From Alkaliflexus imshenetskii DSM 15055 (lineage in GTDB: Bacteria; Bacteroidota; Bacteroidia; Bacteroidales; Marinilabiliaceae), in assembly GCF_000517065.1 (NCBI RefSeq), contig NZ_KI912105.1, positions 2,118,820 through 2,182,819 on the forward strand: a stretch of DNA of 64,000 bases, written 5' to 3'. This document shows positions 29,930 to 39,148 of this stretch, one piece after another. How positions within the stretch are numbered: position 1 is the first letter of the stretch; each line of letters begins with the position of its first letter. The notes below the pieces were generated by a model, which worked only from the letters and a program-made list of their open reading frames with translations, did no database searches and was not told the origin of the DNA. The position numbers were made by a program, and so were the translations under genes.

Positions 29930-31069
29930 ATGCGAATAGCTTTTGATGCCAAGCGAATTACACATAATGCCACGGGATTGGGGAACTACAGCCGTTTTGT
30001 AGTGAATGGACTTAGCCGTTATTTTCCAGAGAATGATTATTTGCTCTTCTCGCCATCACAGGGACATGATCACCTCCGTCAGCAAATTGAAAGCAGTCCA
30101 TCGGTGCATTATCATCTTCCTGAGATGTTTCACCATCGAAAGTTGCGGTCGTTTTGGCGCTCTTATTGGGTTTCTAAAACTTTACAGGAAAGGGGTATAG
30201 ACCTTTTTCATGGATTGAGCAATGAACTCCCCCTCAATATACGCAGCAGTAAAGTGCCATCAATTGTTACCATTCACGATTTGATTTTTCTTCGATATCC
30301 TGAGTTCTATAAACCCATCGACCGGGCAATTTATAAGTACAAGTTTAAAAAGGCTTGTACCGACGCTACGCACGTTGTTGCTGTCAGTGAATCTACCAAA
30401 CGCGACGTAATCAGTTTTTTTGGTATTGATGAAAGAAAGATTTCGGTGGTCTACCAAGGGTGTAATCCTGTGTTTGGAATAGCTGCATCAGAGGAGTCTC
30501 GTATACGCGTTATTCAAAAATACGCACTCGATGAACCATTTATCCTCTATGTAGGTAGTATAGAGAGCAGAAAAAATTTGCTGGTTGCCGTTAAAGCAAT
30601 GAAGCGCTTACAATCAGGTATCAGATTGGTGGCAATTGGTCGCGAAACGGCATATACCAAAAGTGTACGCACCTATATCCATGCCAATGGCCTATCAAAT
30701 AAGGTTTCTATCCTGAACAATGTACCATTTGAAGACTTACCTGTTTTTTATCAGATGGCGAAGGTGTTTGTCTATCCTTCTTTGTTTGAGGGTTTTGGCA
30801 TTCCTCTTTTAGAAGCGCTTTCGGCTAGAGTACCGGTTATTGGTGCTACCGGATCATGTCTGGAAGAGGCCGGTGGTCCGGGCTCACTATATTTTAATCC
30901 ATCTAACTCTGACCAGCTGAGCAGTTACATCACCCAGATTCTTAATGATAGCGAACTGGCCGGGAGAATGGTTTCTGACGGGCTTGTACACCTCCAAAAG
31001 TTCCAGCCTGAGACGCTCAGTTCTCAAATGATCTCTCTTTATAGAGAAATTTGTAGAACTTCATTTTAG
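29930..31069 (+). CDS. Family 4 glycosyltransferase
   Basis: A 379-residue GT-B retaining glycosyltransferase. The N-terminal domain starts MRIAFDAKRITHNATGLGNY with the glycine-rich acceptor loop, and has VTIHDLIFLRYPEFY. The C-terminal domain shows ILYVGSIESRKNL and the donor-binding EX7E region FEGFGIPLLEALSA. It is the last glycosyltransferase of the plus-strand group, 20 bp after the GT2 gene and 83 bp before the Wzi-like gene. Confidence 0.9.
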   Translation: MRIAFDAKRITHNATGLGNYSRFVVNGLSRYFPENDYLLFSPSQGHDHLRQQIESSPSVHYHLPEMFHHRKLRSFWRSYWVSKTLQERGIDLFHGLSNELPLNIRSSKVPSIVTIHDLIFLRYPEFYKPIDRAIYKYKFKKACTDATHVVAVSESTKRDVISFFGIDERKISVVYQGCNPVFGIAASEESRIRVIQKYALDEPFILYVGSIESRKNLLVAVKAMKRLQSGIRLVAIGRETAYTKSVRTYIHANGLSNKVSILNNVPFEDLPVFYQMAKVFVYPSLFEGFGIPLLEALSARVPVIGATGSCLEEAGGPGSLYFNPSNSDQLSSYITQILNDSELAGRMVSDGLVHLQKFQPETLSSQMISLYREICRTSF

Positions 31070-31152
31070 TCCGAAGCATAGGCAAGGGTTGTCTAATCGG
31101 CCTTAAATGAATATCTTAGTGTTTTTTTAACCATTGAAAAGACTCCTCCGTT

Positions 31153-32769
31153 TTGAAAAAGCTATTTATCATACCAATTCTGTTTATTACATTTATCGCT
31201 AAAGCTCAGGTTGAAGTGGACGCCGGCATATCTACAATGGCCAGTTTTTCTTCTTTTGAACTAAAGCCTTTATGGATGCACGCAAACCAATGGGGCGTGA
31301 TTGATCCATTGGGCAAGGCCGATGCAATGATTTTGGGAGATGTGGAGATGTCATTGCTTCGGATGAAAAATTTTACGCTCGATGCCGGCGTTGCAGGTGT
31401 TGTTCGGAACCCCGCAAATGCAAGTTTTCTGCATGAGCTCTATCTTAGCGGCAAAATTTCGTTTATCGATTTTGTAATTGGAAAAAAGGCTTACGCGCCA
31501 CACGCTACTTATGACCATATAAGCTCTGGTTCCTATCTGCTTGGCTCAAATGCACGCCCTGTACCGAAAATTAGTATTGGTATTTTTGATTTTATACAGG
31601 TACCCTACACTTTCGGTTGGCTCGAAGTTAAAGGCTATTTAAGCCAGGGAGTTTTAAATGAAGAACCACAACCGCGGATAACAGGCAATGTACTTCATCA
31701 TGAAAAGTTTGCGTATGTGCGGATTGGTAAATATCATATCAAGCCTTATGGAGGGCTTACGCATTCTGCGTTGTTTGGCGGCGAGCGTTATGATGGAAGT
31801 AAAATACCGGTTGACTTTTGGGCAACGCTTTGGGCAAAAGGCTCCGAGAAGATAGGTGGCGGCGAGCTAACCAATGCTGCCGGCGGGCATGAGGGGTTTT
31901 GGGATTTTGGGATTGATGCCGATTTTGATTTCGGTTCGATGCATTTGGGCATGCGCAAGCCATTCACCGATCGCAATGGTTATGTTTTGAAACATGCTTT
32001 CAGACGCAATCAGGATTACAACTTCATCTGGCATTTCAAACTTAATAACAGCCGCTTTGTTAAGCAGATGTTGGTGGAGTTTGTTAAGACAGATCACCAA
32101 TCGGGAGAGGGAATACCGGATCCACTGTACCCTGTCGGTTTTACAAAAGACCCAGCCAAAGTTGGGCAACTGATTTTCCCCTGGCTTGTAAGCGATTGGG
32201 AAAAATATATGGACGATAATTTCACCGGAATACCCCGGCCGGAAGGAGGCTGGAGTGCCAGGTCGTTTGAAGATTATTGGCAAACTCATTTCAATCAGGG
32301 TCATATTTTTGGTGGGCGAGCCGACAATCTGAACAATGGCATGTACTACAGAGGATATTCCTATCACGGACAATCGATGGGGACGCCACTCTTTCATACC
32401 TACTCAATGGTAAGGGCTTATGCTCCAAACTGGTCGCCCAACAATCATGGGATTTTCATCAACAACCGGGTAAGAGCCTTGCATTTGGGCTTGATGGGTG
32501 ACGTTACAACTCGTTTGGACTACATTTTTAAGCTTACCATGACAGCTAATTACGGCCATTGGGCCGAAAAGTACCGGAGCCGTTACAGCTGGGAACTCAC
32601 TCCCGACTATTTTTTCGAAGAGAGTAAATACCAACATCACTCATATATTAAGGTGAATTACAGAGATTGGCTGTTAGAGAAACTAAACCTTAATGGCGCC
32701 TTAGGGTATGACTTTGGTGATCTTTATAATAGCTTTGGTGTGAATATTGGCTTGGATTATCGGTTCTAA
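31153..32769 (+). CDS. Wzi-like capsule assembly outer membrane protein
   Basis: A 538-residue predicted outer membrane beta-barrel. The N-terminus MKKLFIIPILFITFIAKAQ is a signal peptide cleaved before VEVDAG. The body alternates aromatic and polar residues, and the C-terminus ends in NIGLDYRF with a terminal Phe, as barrel proteins do. It resembles the Bacteroidota capsule assembly Wzi family, which anchors or exports surface polysaccharide. The position after four glycosyltransferases fits. The start codon is TTG at 31153; no ATG preserves the signal peptide. Confidence 0.78.
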   Translation: MKKLFIIPILFITFIAKAQVEVDAGISTMASFSSFELKPLWMHANQWGVIDPLGKADAMILGDVEMSLLRMKNFTLDAGVAGVVRNPANASFLHELYLSGKISFIDFVIGKKAYAPHATYDHISSGSYLLGSNARPVPKISIGIFDFIQVPYTFGWLEVKGYLSQGVLNEEPQPRITGNVLHHEKFAYVRIGKYHIKPYGGLTHSALFGGERYDGSKIPVDFWATLWAKGSEKIGGGELTNAAGGHEGFWDFGIDADFDFGSMHLGMRKPFTDRNGYVLKHAFRRNQDYNFIWHFKLNNSRFVKQMLVEFVKTDHQSGEGIPDPLYPVGFTKDPAKVGQLIFPWLVSDWEKYMDDNFTGIPRPEGGWSARSFEDYWQTHFNQGHIFGGRADNLNNGMYYRGYSYHGQSMGTPLFHTYSMVRAYAPNWSPNNHGIFINNRVRALHLGLMGDVTTRLDYIFKLTMTANYGHWAEKYRSRYSWELTPDYFFEESKYQHHSYIKVNYRDWLLEKLNLNGALGYDFGDLYNSFGVNIGLDYRF

Positions 32770-32866
32770 CCAGCCATGACCCATTGCTCAGTAGCTATTG
32801 TTCCTTTTTTTGCAAGATTTTCAGCATTTGGCAGGAGTACCTGCTAAAAGAGATGGAATTACAAGA

Positions 32867-33601
32867 TTATTTAGATTTTAGCTTCGACAGCAGGTAAGTC
32901 GGATATATTCGCATCATAAGCCGTATCCACTCCAACCCTTTATCGCACTCGTTTATAATATGGATGTTTTCTTTAAGTCCTGCCGATCTGTTGAAATTTG
33001 AAACCCCTTTTGTATCGAAAATGGCAATGGGAATATTTACCTTCGCAAATGTGTAGTTGTTTTTGTAGAGTGTTTTAAAAAGCTTGAAATCAGCACTCAT
33101 TTTGAGCTTTTCATCAAATTGAAATATTTTGAGCAGGCTTGTCTTTACAAATGCGCTTTGATGACAAAAATACATCCGATGCTTATTTTGAGGTTCTTCT
33201 GCTTCTATTTCTACTAACATTTGCTTCTTCTCTTTAATCACATTGCCATATAAAACATCACATTCATTATCACGAATGATTTTTGAGGTTAATTCTAAGG
33301 TGTTTTGACTGGCAAAGGTGTCGCCGGAATTCATAAATAGTGTGTATCGTCCGTTTGCAAGGTTAATTCCCTTATTCATTGCATTATAGATACCTGTGTC
33401 AGACTCCGATACAATTTGGGTTATTTTGTTTTTGTATTTGTTGATTGTATGGTGAGTGTTATCTGTTGATTTTCCATCAATAACAATGTATTCAAAGTTC
33501 GCATACGTTTGGTTAACAATGCTCTGTATGGTTTTTTCAATGTTCTTTTCATCGTTGTACACAACGGTTATAATTGAAAATAGAATCTCATTATTTTCCA
33601 T
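32867..33601 (-). CDS. Family 2 glycosyltransferase (opposing strand)
   Basis: A 244-residue GT-A enzyme, convergent with the Wzi-like gene. It has FSIITVVYNDEKNIEKTIQS, VIDGKSTDNT, SDTGIYNAMNKGI and the metal region FMNSGD in place of DxD, all typical of the WcaA-like subgroup. It is noticeably more AT-rich and Lys/Asn-rich than the preceding glycosyltransferases and is flanked by an AT-rich 471-bp gap, which may indicate a later arrival. The acceptor is unknown. Confidence 0.87.
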   Translation of the reverse strand: MENNEILFSIITVVYNDEKNIEKTIQSIVNQTYANFEYIVIDGKSTDNTHHTINKYKNKITQIVSESDTGIYNAMNKGINLANGRYTLFMNSGDTFASQNTLELTSKIIRDNECDVLYGNVIKEKKQMLVEIEAEEPQNKHRMYFCHQSAFVKTSLLKIFQFDEKLKMSADFKLFKTLYKNNYTFAKVNIPIAIFDTKGVSNFNRSAGLKENIHIINECDKGLEWIRLMMRIYPTYLLSKLKSK

Positions 33602-34072
33602 TCAAGATATATTTGAAGATAGCTTTGACATTCATTTGTTTTGCATGATATTCTAAATATAATAAACATTTTCCTATTCGTTTTTATTTGAATAGAGGCG
33701 CAATCTGTTGTGAGAAGCAAAAAGTATTTGTTCTATTTTTTCACTAGAACCAAATCATTAAATTAAACAACTCGAACTGAATAATCTATAATTAACCGCA
33801 TAATTAATTGTCATGTCTGATAAAAGAAATACTTTTGCTTTTTAATTTTAGAAACAAATGCATTTCTTATACACCGATTGTGTTGTGCTGCTGATATTTG
33901 AAGGGGTTTCATTTGCCAGATTTGTTCATGCTTTTTAATTGGCATGTACCTCATTAGAGCGGTTTTACCATAATGAAATCTGTCGTGTAGAAATTTGAGG
34001 AGAATAGAATCAATCAACTTCAATCGTTACGTGCAGGAATGTGTCTGTGAAAGATTTGAATAATTTAAACGT
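33602..34072. other. AT-rich intergenic region
   Basis: A 471-bp region, clearly more AT-rich than the surrounding genes, between two divergent genes. The only open frame (complement of 33811-34023) has no recognisable features. No repeats or promoter of good quality were found. Confidence 0.45.
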
Positions 34073-35899
34073 ATGCTAAATTTCTTAAAGTATTTTCTTA
34101 AATCTGCCATATTCTGGTTGGTGTTTTTTGCCATTTTCCGGCTGGGTTTTATTCTGGTTAACTTGTCGTATGCAGGCGATGCCTCATTTGGTGCAATGGC
34201 TGCTTCATTTCTTGTGGGGTTGCGATTGGATTTGTCTATGACTGGTTACGTTCTTATTTTAACTTGTGTGCATCAGGCTGTTACTCTGTTAGTTTTTCGA
34301 AGGTTTGTATATATTCATCTCAATTGGCTTCACTACACATTAGTAGGTGCATTTTCTGCTTTGTTGCTTGCCAACATCCATTTATATGCCTACTGGGGTC
34401 GCCATCTGGACGCAGAAGCTTTTGGGTTTTTAAAAACTCCGGGTATTATTTTAGCTTCGCTTAGATGGTGGGAGGTTTTGCTGTTTGGTGCCGGCTTGTT
34501 TGTTTTGTCAGCACTGTTTATCGCTGTTTATCGGAGATGGGTTTCAGAGAACTTTGTTGTCAAGCGGTTAAAGTTTCTAAATGCTGCCATTGCGGCATTT
34601 GTCGTATTGTTCTTAGGTGCATTGATGATAATTCCAATTCGCGGAAGTTTTGGTGTGGCACCTATAAATACTGGTGTTGCCTATTTTTCACGACACATGT
34701 ATGCCAACCATGCTGCCATAAATCCGCTTTGGAATTTGTTTTACAGTTTCAAGCGTGTGGATGCTCGTACCCGCCATTATAAGTTCATGGATGAGGAGAA
34801 AGCGAAAGCATTGTTTCTTGAGACTGTTTACACAGAGGGAGCCACACAAAAAATCATCAATACAGAGAGACCCAATGTGGTCATTATTCTGTTGGAGAGT
34901 TTTTCTACACAGGTCATAGGGCGCTTAGGAGGCAATCCGGTAACGCCAAATTTCGATAAGTTGGTAACCGAAGGTGTGCTTTTTTCAAATATCTACGCAG
35001 CCAGTGACCGGTCTGATAAGGGCTTGGTAGCTACCCTTGCAGGGTATCAGGTAATGCCGGCTTATTCAATAATTCAGTATCCAGCAAAGTCTCAATCACT
35101 CTCGTTTTTACCCGAGCGTATGCGCGAGGCTGGTTATGGAGATATGACTTATATGTATGGTGGCGATATCGGCTTTAAGGGGATGAACTCCTTTGTGACG
35201 CTTGCTGGTTTCGATCAGATAATTTCAATAAGTGATTTTCCACGATCCTCTCATGGTCAAAAATGGGGCGTTCATGATGAGTACACATTTCAGCGTCTTG
35301 CTGAAGAGATGAAAAAGGCTGAAGAGCCCTATTTTAAGTTTTATTTCACGCTAAGTAGTCATGAGCCTTTTGATGTGCCGATGGAAAAAGTCTTTGACGA
35401 TCCGTATTTAAATTCGATTCATTACACGGATCGTTGTCTCGGCGAATTCATTGATACTGTCAAACGTGTTGGCTTATGGGAGAATACGCTGTTTGTGCTT
35501 ATTGCCGACCATGGTGTTCCCGGACCATTAAGAGCTACTTCGCAGATGAAAGAACGCTACCATATACCCATGCTTTGGACAGGTGGAGCTATTGCCAAAA
35601 AAGATACAGTTGTTAAAACACTGGGAAGTCAAACGGATATGGTCTCTACACTGCTTAATCAGCTCGACCTAAGTACCAACGGGTTTGATTTTAGCAAGAA
35701 CCTTATGGCTGAAACGGTTTCGGAGTTTGCCTTTTTTACCTATCCGGATGCATTTGGTTTTATCACACCTACGATGTATCAGGTATTTGATAACCGTGCC
35801 AACCGATTCATTGTTTTTGAAGGTGAGGCGGCTGCAGCCGATAGTTTAAAGGGCAAGGCCTATTTGCAGGTTTTATCTGCTGATCATCTAAAAAGGTAA
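34073..35899 (+). CDS. LtaS-like membrane sulfatase/phosphotransferase
   Basis: A 608-residue protein of the alkaline phosphatase superfamily. Five hydrophobic segments occupy about residues 8-210; the rest is a periplasmic catalytic domain. Metal and catalytic positions include Glu275 in VVIILLESFS, a likely nucleophile Ser314 in DRSDKG (Thr in LtaS), and Asp479-His480 in LIADHG. Gram-positive relatives make lipoteichoic acid; Bacteroidota homologues are annotated as LTA synthase family proteins and may add phosphoglycerol or phosphoethanolamine to surface glycans or lipids. Its location beside polysaccharide genes fits such a role. The substrate is unknown. Confidence 0.85.
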   Translation: MLNFLKYFLKSAIFWLVFFAIFRLGFILVNLSYAGDASFGAMAASFLVGLRLDLSMTGYVLILTCVHQAVTLLVFRRFVYIHLNWLHYTLVGAFSALLLANIHLYAYWGRHLDAEAFGFLKTPGIILASLRWWEVLLFGAGLFVLSALFIAVYRRWVSENFVVKRLKFLNAAIAAFVVLFLGALMIIPIRGSFGVAPINTGVAYFSRHMYANHAAINPLWNLFYSFKRVDARTRHYKFMDEEKAKALFLETVYTEGATQKIINTERPNVVIILLESFSTQVIGRLGGNPVTPNFDKLVTEGVLFSNIYAASDRSDKGLVATLAGYQVMPAYSIIQYPAKSQSLSFLPERMREAGYGDMTYMYGGDIGFKGMNSFVTLAGFDQIISISDFPRSSHGQKWGVHDEYTFQRLAEEMKKAEEPYFKFYFTLSSHEPFDVPMEKVFDDPYLNSIHYTDRCLGEFIDTVKRVGLWENTLFVLIADHGVPGPLRATSQMKERYHIPMLWTGGAIAKKDTVVKTLGSQTDMVSTLLNQLDLSTNGFDFSKNLMAETVSEFAFFTYPDAFGFITPTMYQVFDNRANRFIVFEGEAAAADSLKGKAYLQVLSADHLKR

Positions 35900-35943
35900 G
35901 GGGTTATTCGCATCTGTCTGAAGATATAGATTAAAGCGTTAGA

Positions 35944-37200
35944 ATGAAACGAGAAGATTTTGAGATTATGGCGCCTGCCGGTTCGTTTGAATCGTTAATG
36001 GCCGCTATACAAGGAGGTGCCGATTCAGTATATTTTGGGGCAGGTAACCTGAATATGCGTTCGCGCTCATCGGCCAATTTTAGTCCGGAGGATTTAAAAC
36101 AAATAGCAGACATTTGTCGCGACAATGGCCTTAAGTCCTATCTGACTTTGAACATTACGCTATACGATGAGGATTTGAATGAAATGAAGCGAATGGTTGA
36201 TGTGGCTAAAGAGAGCGGAATTTCTGCCGTCATCGCATCTGATCAGTCCGCCATTCATTATGCCAGAAGTAAAGATGTGGAGGTTCATATCTCCACCCAG
36301 GTAAACATTTCAAATATTGAAACGCTCAAATTTTATAGCCTCTTTGCCGATGTGGTTGTGTTGGCACGCGAGCTAAACATGGAACAAGTGAAGGTGATAC
36401 ATGAGGCCATTGTAAGAGAAAACATCAGAGGACCCCGTGGCGAGCTTATACGAATCGAAATGTTTACACATGGCGCCTTGTGTATGGCTGTTTCGGGGAA
36501 ATGTTACCTTAGTCTGCATCAGTTAAAGTCATCAGCCAATCGTGGCGCTTGCTTGCAAACATGTCGCCGGAGTTATATCGTAACCGACAAGGAGACTGGT
36601 GAGGAACTTGAGGTAGATAATCAATACATCATGTCACCCAAGGATTTAAAAACCATTCATTTTCTTAACCGGATGGTGGATGCAGGTGTAAGGGTATTCA
36701 AAATCGAAGGTCGTGCCAGAGGGCCGGAATATGTAAAAACTGTTTCCAGATGCTACAGCGAAGCCATAGAGTCTATTCTAGCTGGCACTTTTGATCAAGC
36801 CAAAATTGATGCATGGGACAAGCAGTTGGCTGCTGTATTTAACCGGGGATTTTGGGATGGATACTACCTTGGCCAAAAACTGGGAGAATGGAGTGCCAAT
36901 TACGGTTCAATGGCTACTGAGCGCAAGATTTATATTGGTAAGGGAACCAATTATTTCCCCAAAATAGGAGTAGGGGAGTTCTTGCTTGAAACCCATGACC
37001 TAAGCGTAGGTGATAAGATTTTAATTACCGGCCCCACAACCGGTGCTGTTGAAATGGTTGTACCGGAGCTTCGTCTCGAGTTGAAACAGGTAGATGCCGT
37101 TAAAAAGGGTGATACGTTTTCGATGCCTGTGGAGACCAAAATTCGCCGTGCCGATAAGCTTTTTAAAATAGTAGATGCCAAGGAGATAAAACGCCAATGA
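35944..37200 (+). CDS. Peptidase U32 family protein (tRNA hydroxylation/RlhA type)
   Basis: A 418-residue protein of the U32 family. It has MAPAGSFESLMAAIQGGADSV at the N-terminus (cited in part), FTHGALCMAVSGKCYLS, the cysteine pattern RGACLQTCRRSY, and FKIEGRARGPEYVKTV. Characterised members such as TrhP and RlhA support RNA hydroxylation, with prephenate as donor, and use the conserved cysteines for an Fe-S cluster. Peptidase activity is doubtful for most of the family. The stop overlaps the DUF2797 start by four bases, so the two are coupled. Confidence 0.88.
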   Translation: MKREDFEIMAPAGSFESLMAAIQGGADSVYFGAGNLNMRSRSSANFSPEDLKQIADICRDNGLKSYLTLNITLYDEDLNEMKRMVDVAKESGISAVIASDQSAIHYARSKDVEVHISTQVNISNIETLKFYSLFADVVVLARELNMEQVKVIHEAIVRENIRGPRGELIRIEMFTHGALCMAVSGKCYLSLHQLKSSANRGACLQTCRRSYIVTDKETGEELEVDNQYIMSPKDLKTIHFLNRMVDAGVRVFKIEGRARGPEYVKTVSRCYSEAIESILAGTFDQAKIDAWDKQLAAVFNRGFWDGYYLGQKLGEWSANYGSMATERKIYIGKGTNYFPKIGVGEFLLETHDLSVGDKILITGPTTGAVEMVVPELRLELKQVDAVKKGDTFSMPVETKIRRADKLFKIVDAKEIKRQ

Positions 37201-38009
37201 CCAAGCAGCGAGTAACTGGTAATTTATTAAAGATGCTGGGAGAACTCTCTGCAAACAATCGGGTGCACTATTATTTAGAGCTGGAAGGAATAACTGTAGC
37301 TGTAAACGATTTGGTAGGGCAGGAGGTTTCTCTTTTGTTTATGGATACAATCAACTGTATCTCTTGCGGAAAAGTGACCAAGAAATCGTTTGCACAAGGA
37401 TTCTGTTTTTCATGTATGCAAACTGCGCCGGAGGCTGATGACTGCGTTTTGCGTCCAGCTTTGTGTAAGGCCCATTTGGGTGTTTCGCGCAACATGGAGT
37501 GGGCAAGAGGCCACTGTCTTCAGTCGCATTATGTCTATCTGGCAAATACCGGCGATGTAAAGGTTGGTGTAACCCGTGAGTCGCAAGTGCCCGTGCGTTG
37601 GATTGATCAGGGTGCCACATCTGCCGTTAAACTATGCAAAACGCCTAACCGCCACATGGCCGGTTTGATAGAACAGTACTTAAGCCGTCATTTTACCGAT
37701 AAAACATCATGGAAAAAAATGGTGACCAACAATGTAGATGAAACGCTTAATCTTATTGACTTTCGCGAAAGAGCCATATCATTGTTAACACCAGAAATGA
37801 GAGCGTTTGTTTGTGAGGATGCGGCTGTGACGAGTTTGCTCTATCCGGTAGATAGATATCCTACGTCTCCGGTAAGCCTAAGTTTTGATGCCCAAAAAGA
37901 GATATCTGGAAGATTGAGCGGCGTAAAAGGCCAATATATCTTGTTTGATGATGATCGGGTACTAAATATTCGCCGCCATACAGGGTATTTAATCACATTG
38001 ACTTATTGA
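37197..38009 (+). CDS. DUF2797 domain protein
   Basis: A 270-residue protein of the DUF2797 family. The first third has a four-cysteine knuckle (CISCGK and CFSCMQ). The central part has HYVYLANTGDVKVGV, VRWIDQGA and LIEQYLSRHF, spaced like the Tyr, Arg/Lys and Glu positions of the GIY-YIG nuclease fold. Function is unknown; RNA binding or processing would fit both the zinc knuckle and the coupled U32 gene. Its last 7 bases overlap the end of the convergent lipoprotein gene. Confidence 0.8.
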   Translation: MTKQRVTGNLLKMLGELSANNRVHYYLELEGITVAVNDLVGQEVSLLFMDTINCISCGKVTKKSFAQGFCFSCMQTAPEADDCVLRPALCKAHLGVSRNMEWARGHCLQSHYVYLANTGDVKVGVTRESQVPVRWIDQGATSAVKLCKTPNRHMAGLIEQYLSRHFTDKTSWKKMVTNNVDETLNLIDFRERAISLLTPEMRAFVCEDAAVTSLLYPVDRYPTSPVSLSFDAQKEISGRLSGVKGQYILFDDDRVLNIRRHTGYLITLTY

Positions 38010-38881
38010 GTTAACCAGGGAGGAACCACCATGGTTCCTTGTCGCGTGCGACGCTCAAACAGAAATCGCATCTTTACCATTACCGGCTCATGTGCAGTAA
38101 GTTTTTCTCCGTTTGCCGAAAGGGTGTTATAGCTCACGTGTTTCAATGTTTGCAAGTATCCGTTCGATAGTATTATTCCCGGCGTTATTTCATCCAAGCC
38201 ATTTGCGTTTTTGCGCGCTATCTTCCTGGTTGCTGTATGTGAGCAATTTTCTAACGAAAGATATCGGTCCCAGTTTGAAGTAAGAATCTGATAGGAAGCA
38301 GAGGTTTCTGACATATTGAAACAGCCGGTTACAATTACAGGAGCGTTTCCTGCGATGTTATGGATTTTCGTTAGAAGTAAAATGGAACTTTTAACTCTGG
38401 CGCTTTCATCCAGATGGCAGAAATGTGCATTGAAAACGTAAAAAATATGTCCCGATCTAATGCTCTGTAGTTTAACCCACGAAACCGTTCGAGGTTCATT
38501 TCCACCCCATGTGAAACTTTCGGGTACTTCAGGCGTGTCTGACAACCAAAATTTTGACTTCGAAAGCAGTGTGAACCTGTCGGAGCGGAAAAGCACAGGA
38601 TTCATGGTAAACTCGGTATCATCTTCATCATTTTCACCCGTAACAACCGAATATGCACCAAGCACTGTGCGAAAATCCTTCACATATTGCGGCTTAATCG
38701 CCTGCAATGTTACTATATCACTGTTTTGATCTTCAATAAATTTGATGATGCCTGGAAAGCAGAGCTCCCAATCGGCAATAGCAATTCCATTGCTACTTGC
38801 TGATATGGAGAGAACCTTAAACTGCCCGGGATTGCTACAGGCTGTCAGCAATACAAATATGCCAATTAGTAGTTTGTTCAT
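38003..38881 (-). CDS. Endonuclease/exonuclease/phosphatase-fold lipoprotein lacking catalytic residues
   Basis: A 292-residue protein with a lipoprotein signal (LLTAC, lipidated Cys about residue 15) followed by an endonuclease/exonuclease/phosphatase (EEP) fold. The framework is recognisable: VTLQAIKP, FNAHFCHLDESAR, APVIVTGCFN and LTAHEPVMV. The catalytic residues are changed: the metal-binding Glu of the QE motif is Ala61, the Asp of GDFN is Cys187, and the Asp of the final SDH is Ala263. His153, Asn189 and His264 remain. The frame is intact over its full length, so it looks like a maintained pseudoenzyme, perhaps a binding protein on the periplasmic face. Confidence 0.75.
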   Translation of the reverse strand: MNKLLIGIFVLLTACSNPGQFKVLSISASSNGIAIADWELCFPGIIKFIEDQNSDIVTLQAIKPQYVKDFRTVLGAYSVVTGENDEDDTEFTMNPVLFRSDRFTLLSKSKFWLSDTPEVPESFTWGGNEPRTVSWVKLQSIRSGHIFYVFNAHFCHLDESARVKSSILLLTKIHNIAGNAPVIVTGCFNMSETSASYQILTSNWDRYLSLENCSHTATRKIARKNANGLDEITPGIILSNGYLQTLKHVSYNTLSANGEKLTAHEPVMVKMRFLFERRTRQGTMVVPPWLTQ

Positions 38882-39148
38882 GTCAGTTATTGAATACGGA
38901 TGCGGGAATAGATATCTGCCTGATATAATTTTCCTTTCATAAAACCTGCCAGATAATCAAAAGTTTATGGGTTAAATAGCAGAAGGCATCTGTACGCGTT
39001 TAATGCATCAATGCACCATGTCTATTTCACCTATCACGGAACAAATCGTCCTGTAAGTAAAGTTAGAACAAAGCATATCAATTATCATAAAATTTACAGC
39101 AACGTATCTTTTTTATTGATAATGATAGTAATAACGACATGTGTAGGG
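38882..39148. other. Short intergenic region upstream of the EEP lipoprotein gene
   Basis: About 270 bp between two minus-strand genes, holding the 5' region of the lipoprotein gene and the 3' end of the oxidoreductase gene. It is AT-rich; no hairpin with a T-run and no consensus promoter were recognised. Confidence 0.35.

Noticed and set aside
31867-32397. Minus-strand frame of 176 codons
   Set aside because: It is antisense to the Wzi-like barrel gene, which has a signal peptide and barrel C-terminus.
33811-34023. Minus-strand frame of 70 codons in the AT-rich gap
   Set aside because: No homology was recognised, and the codons are scattered in AT-rich sequence without a promoter or neighbours; it could be real but nothing supports it.
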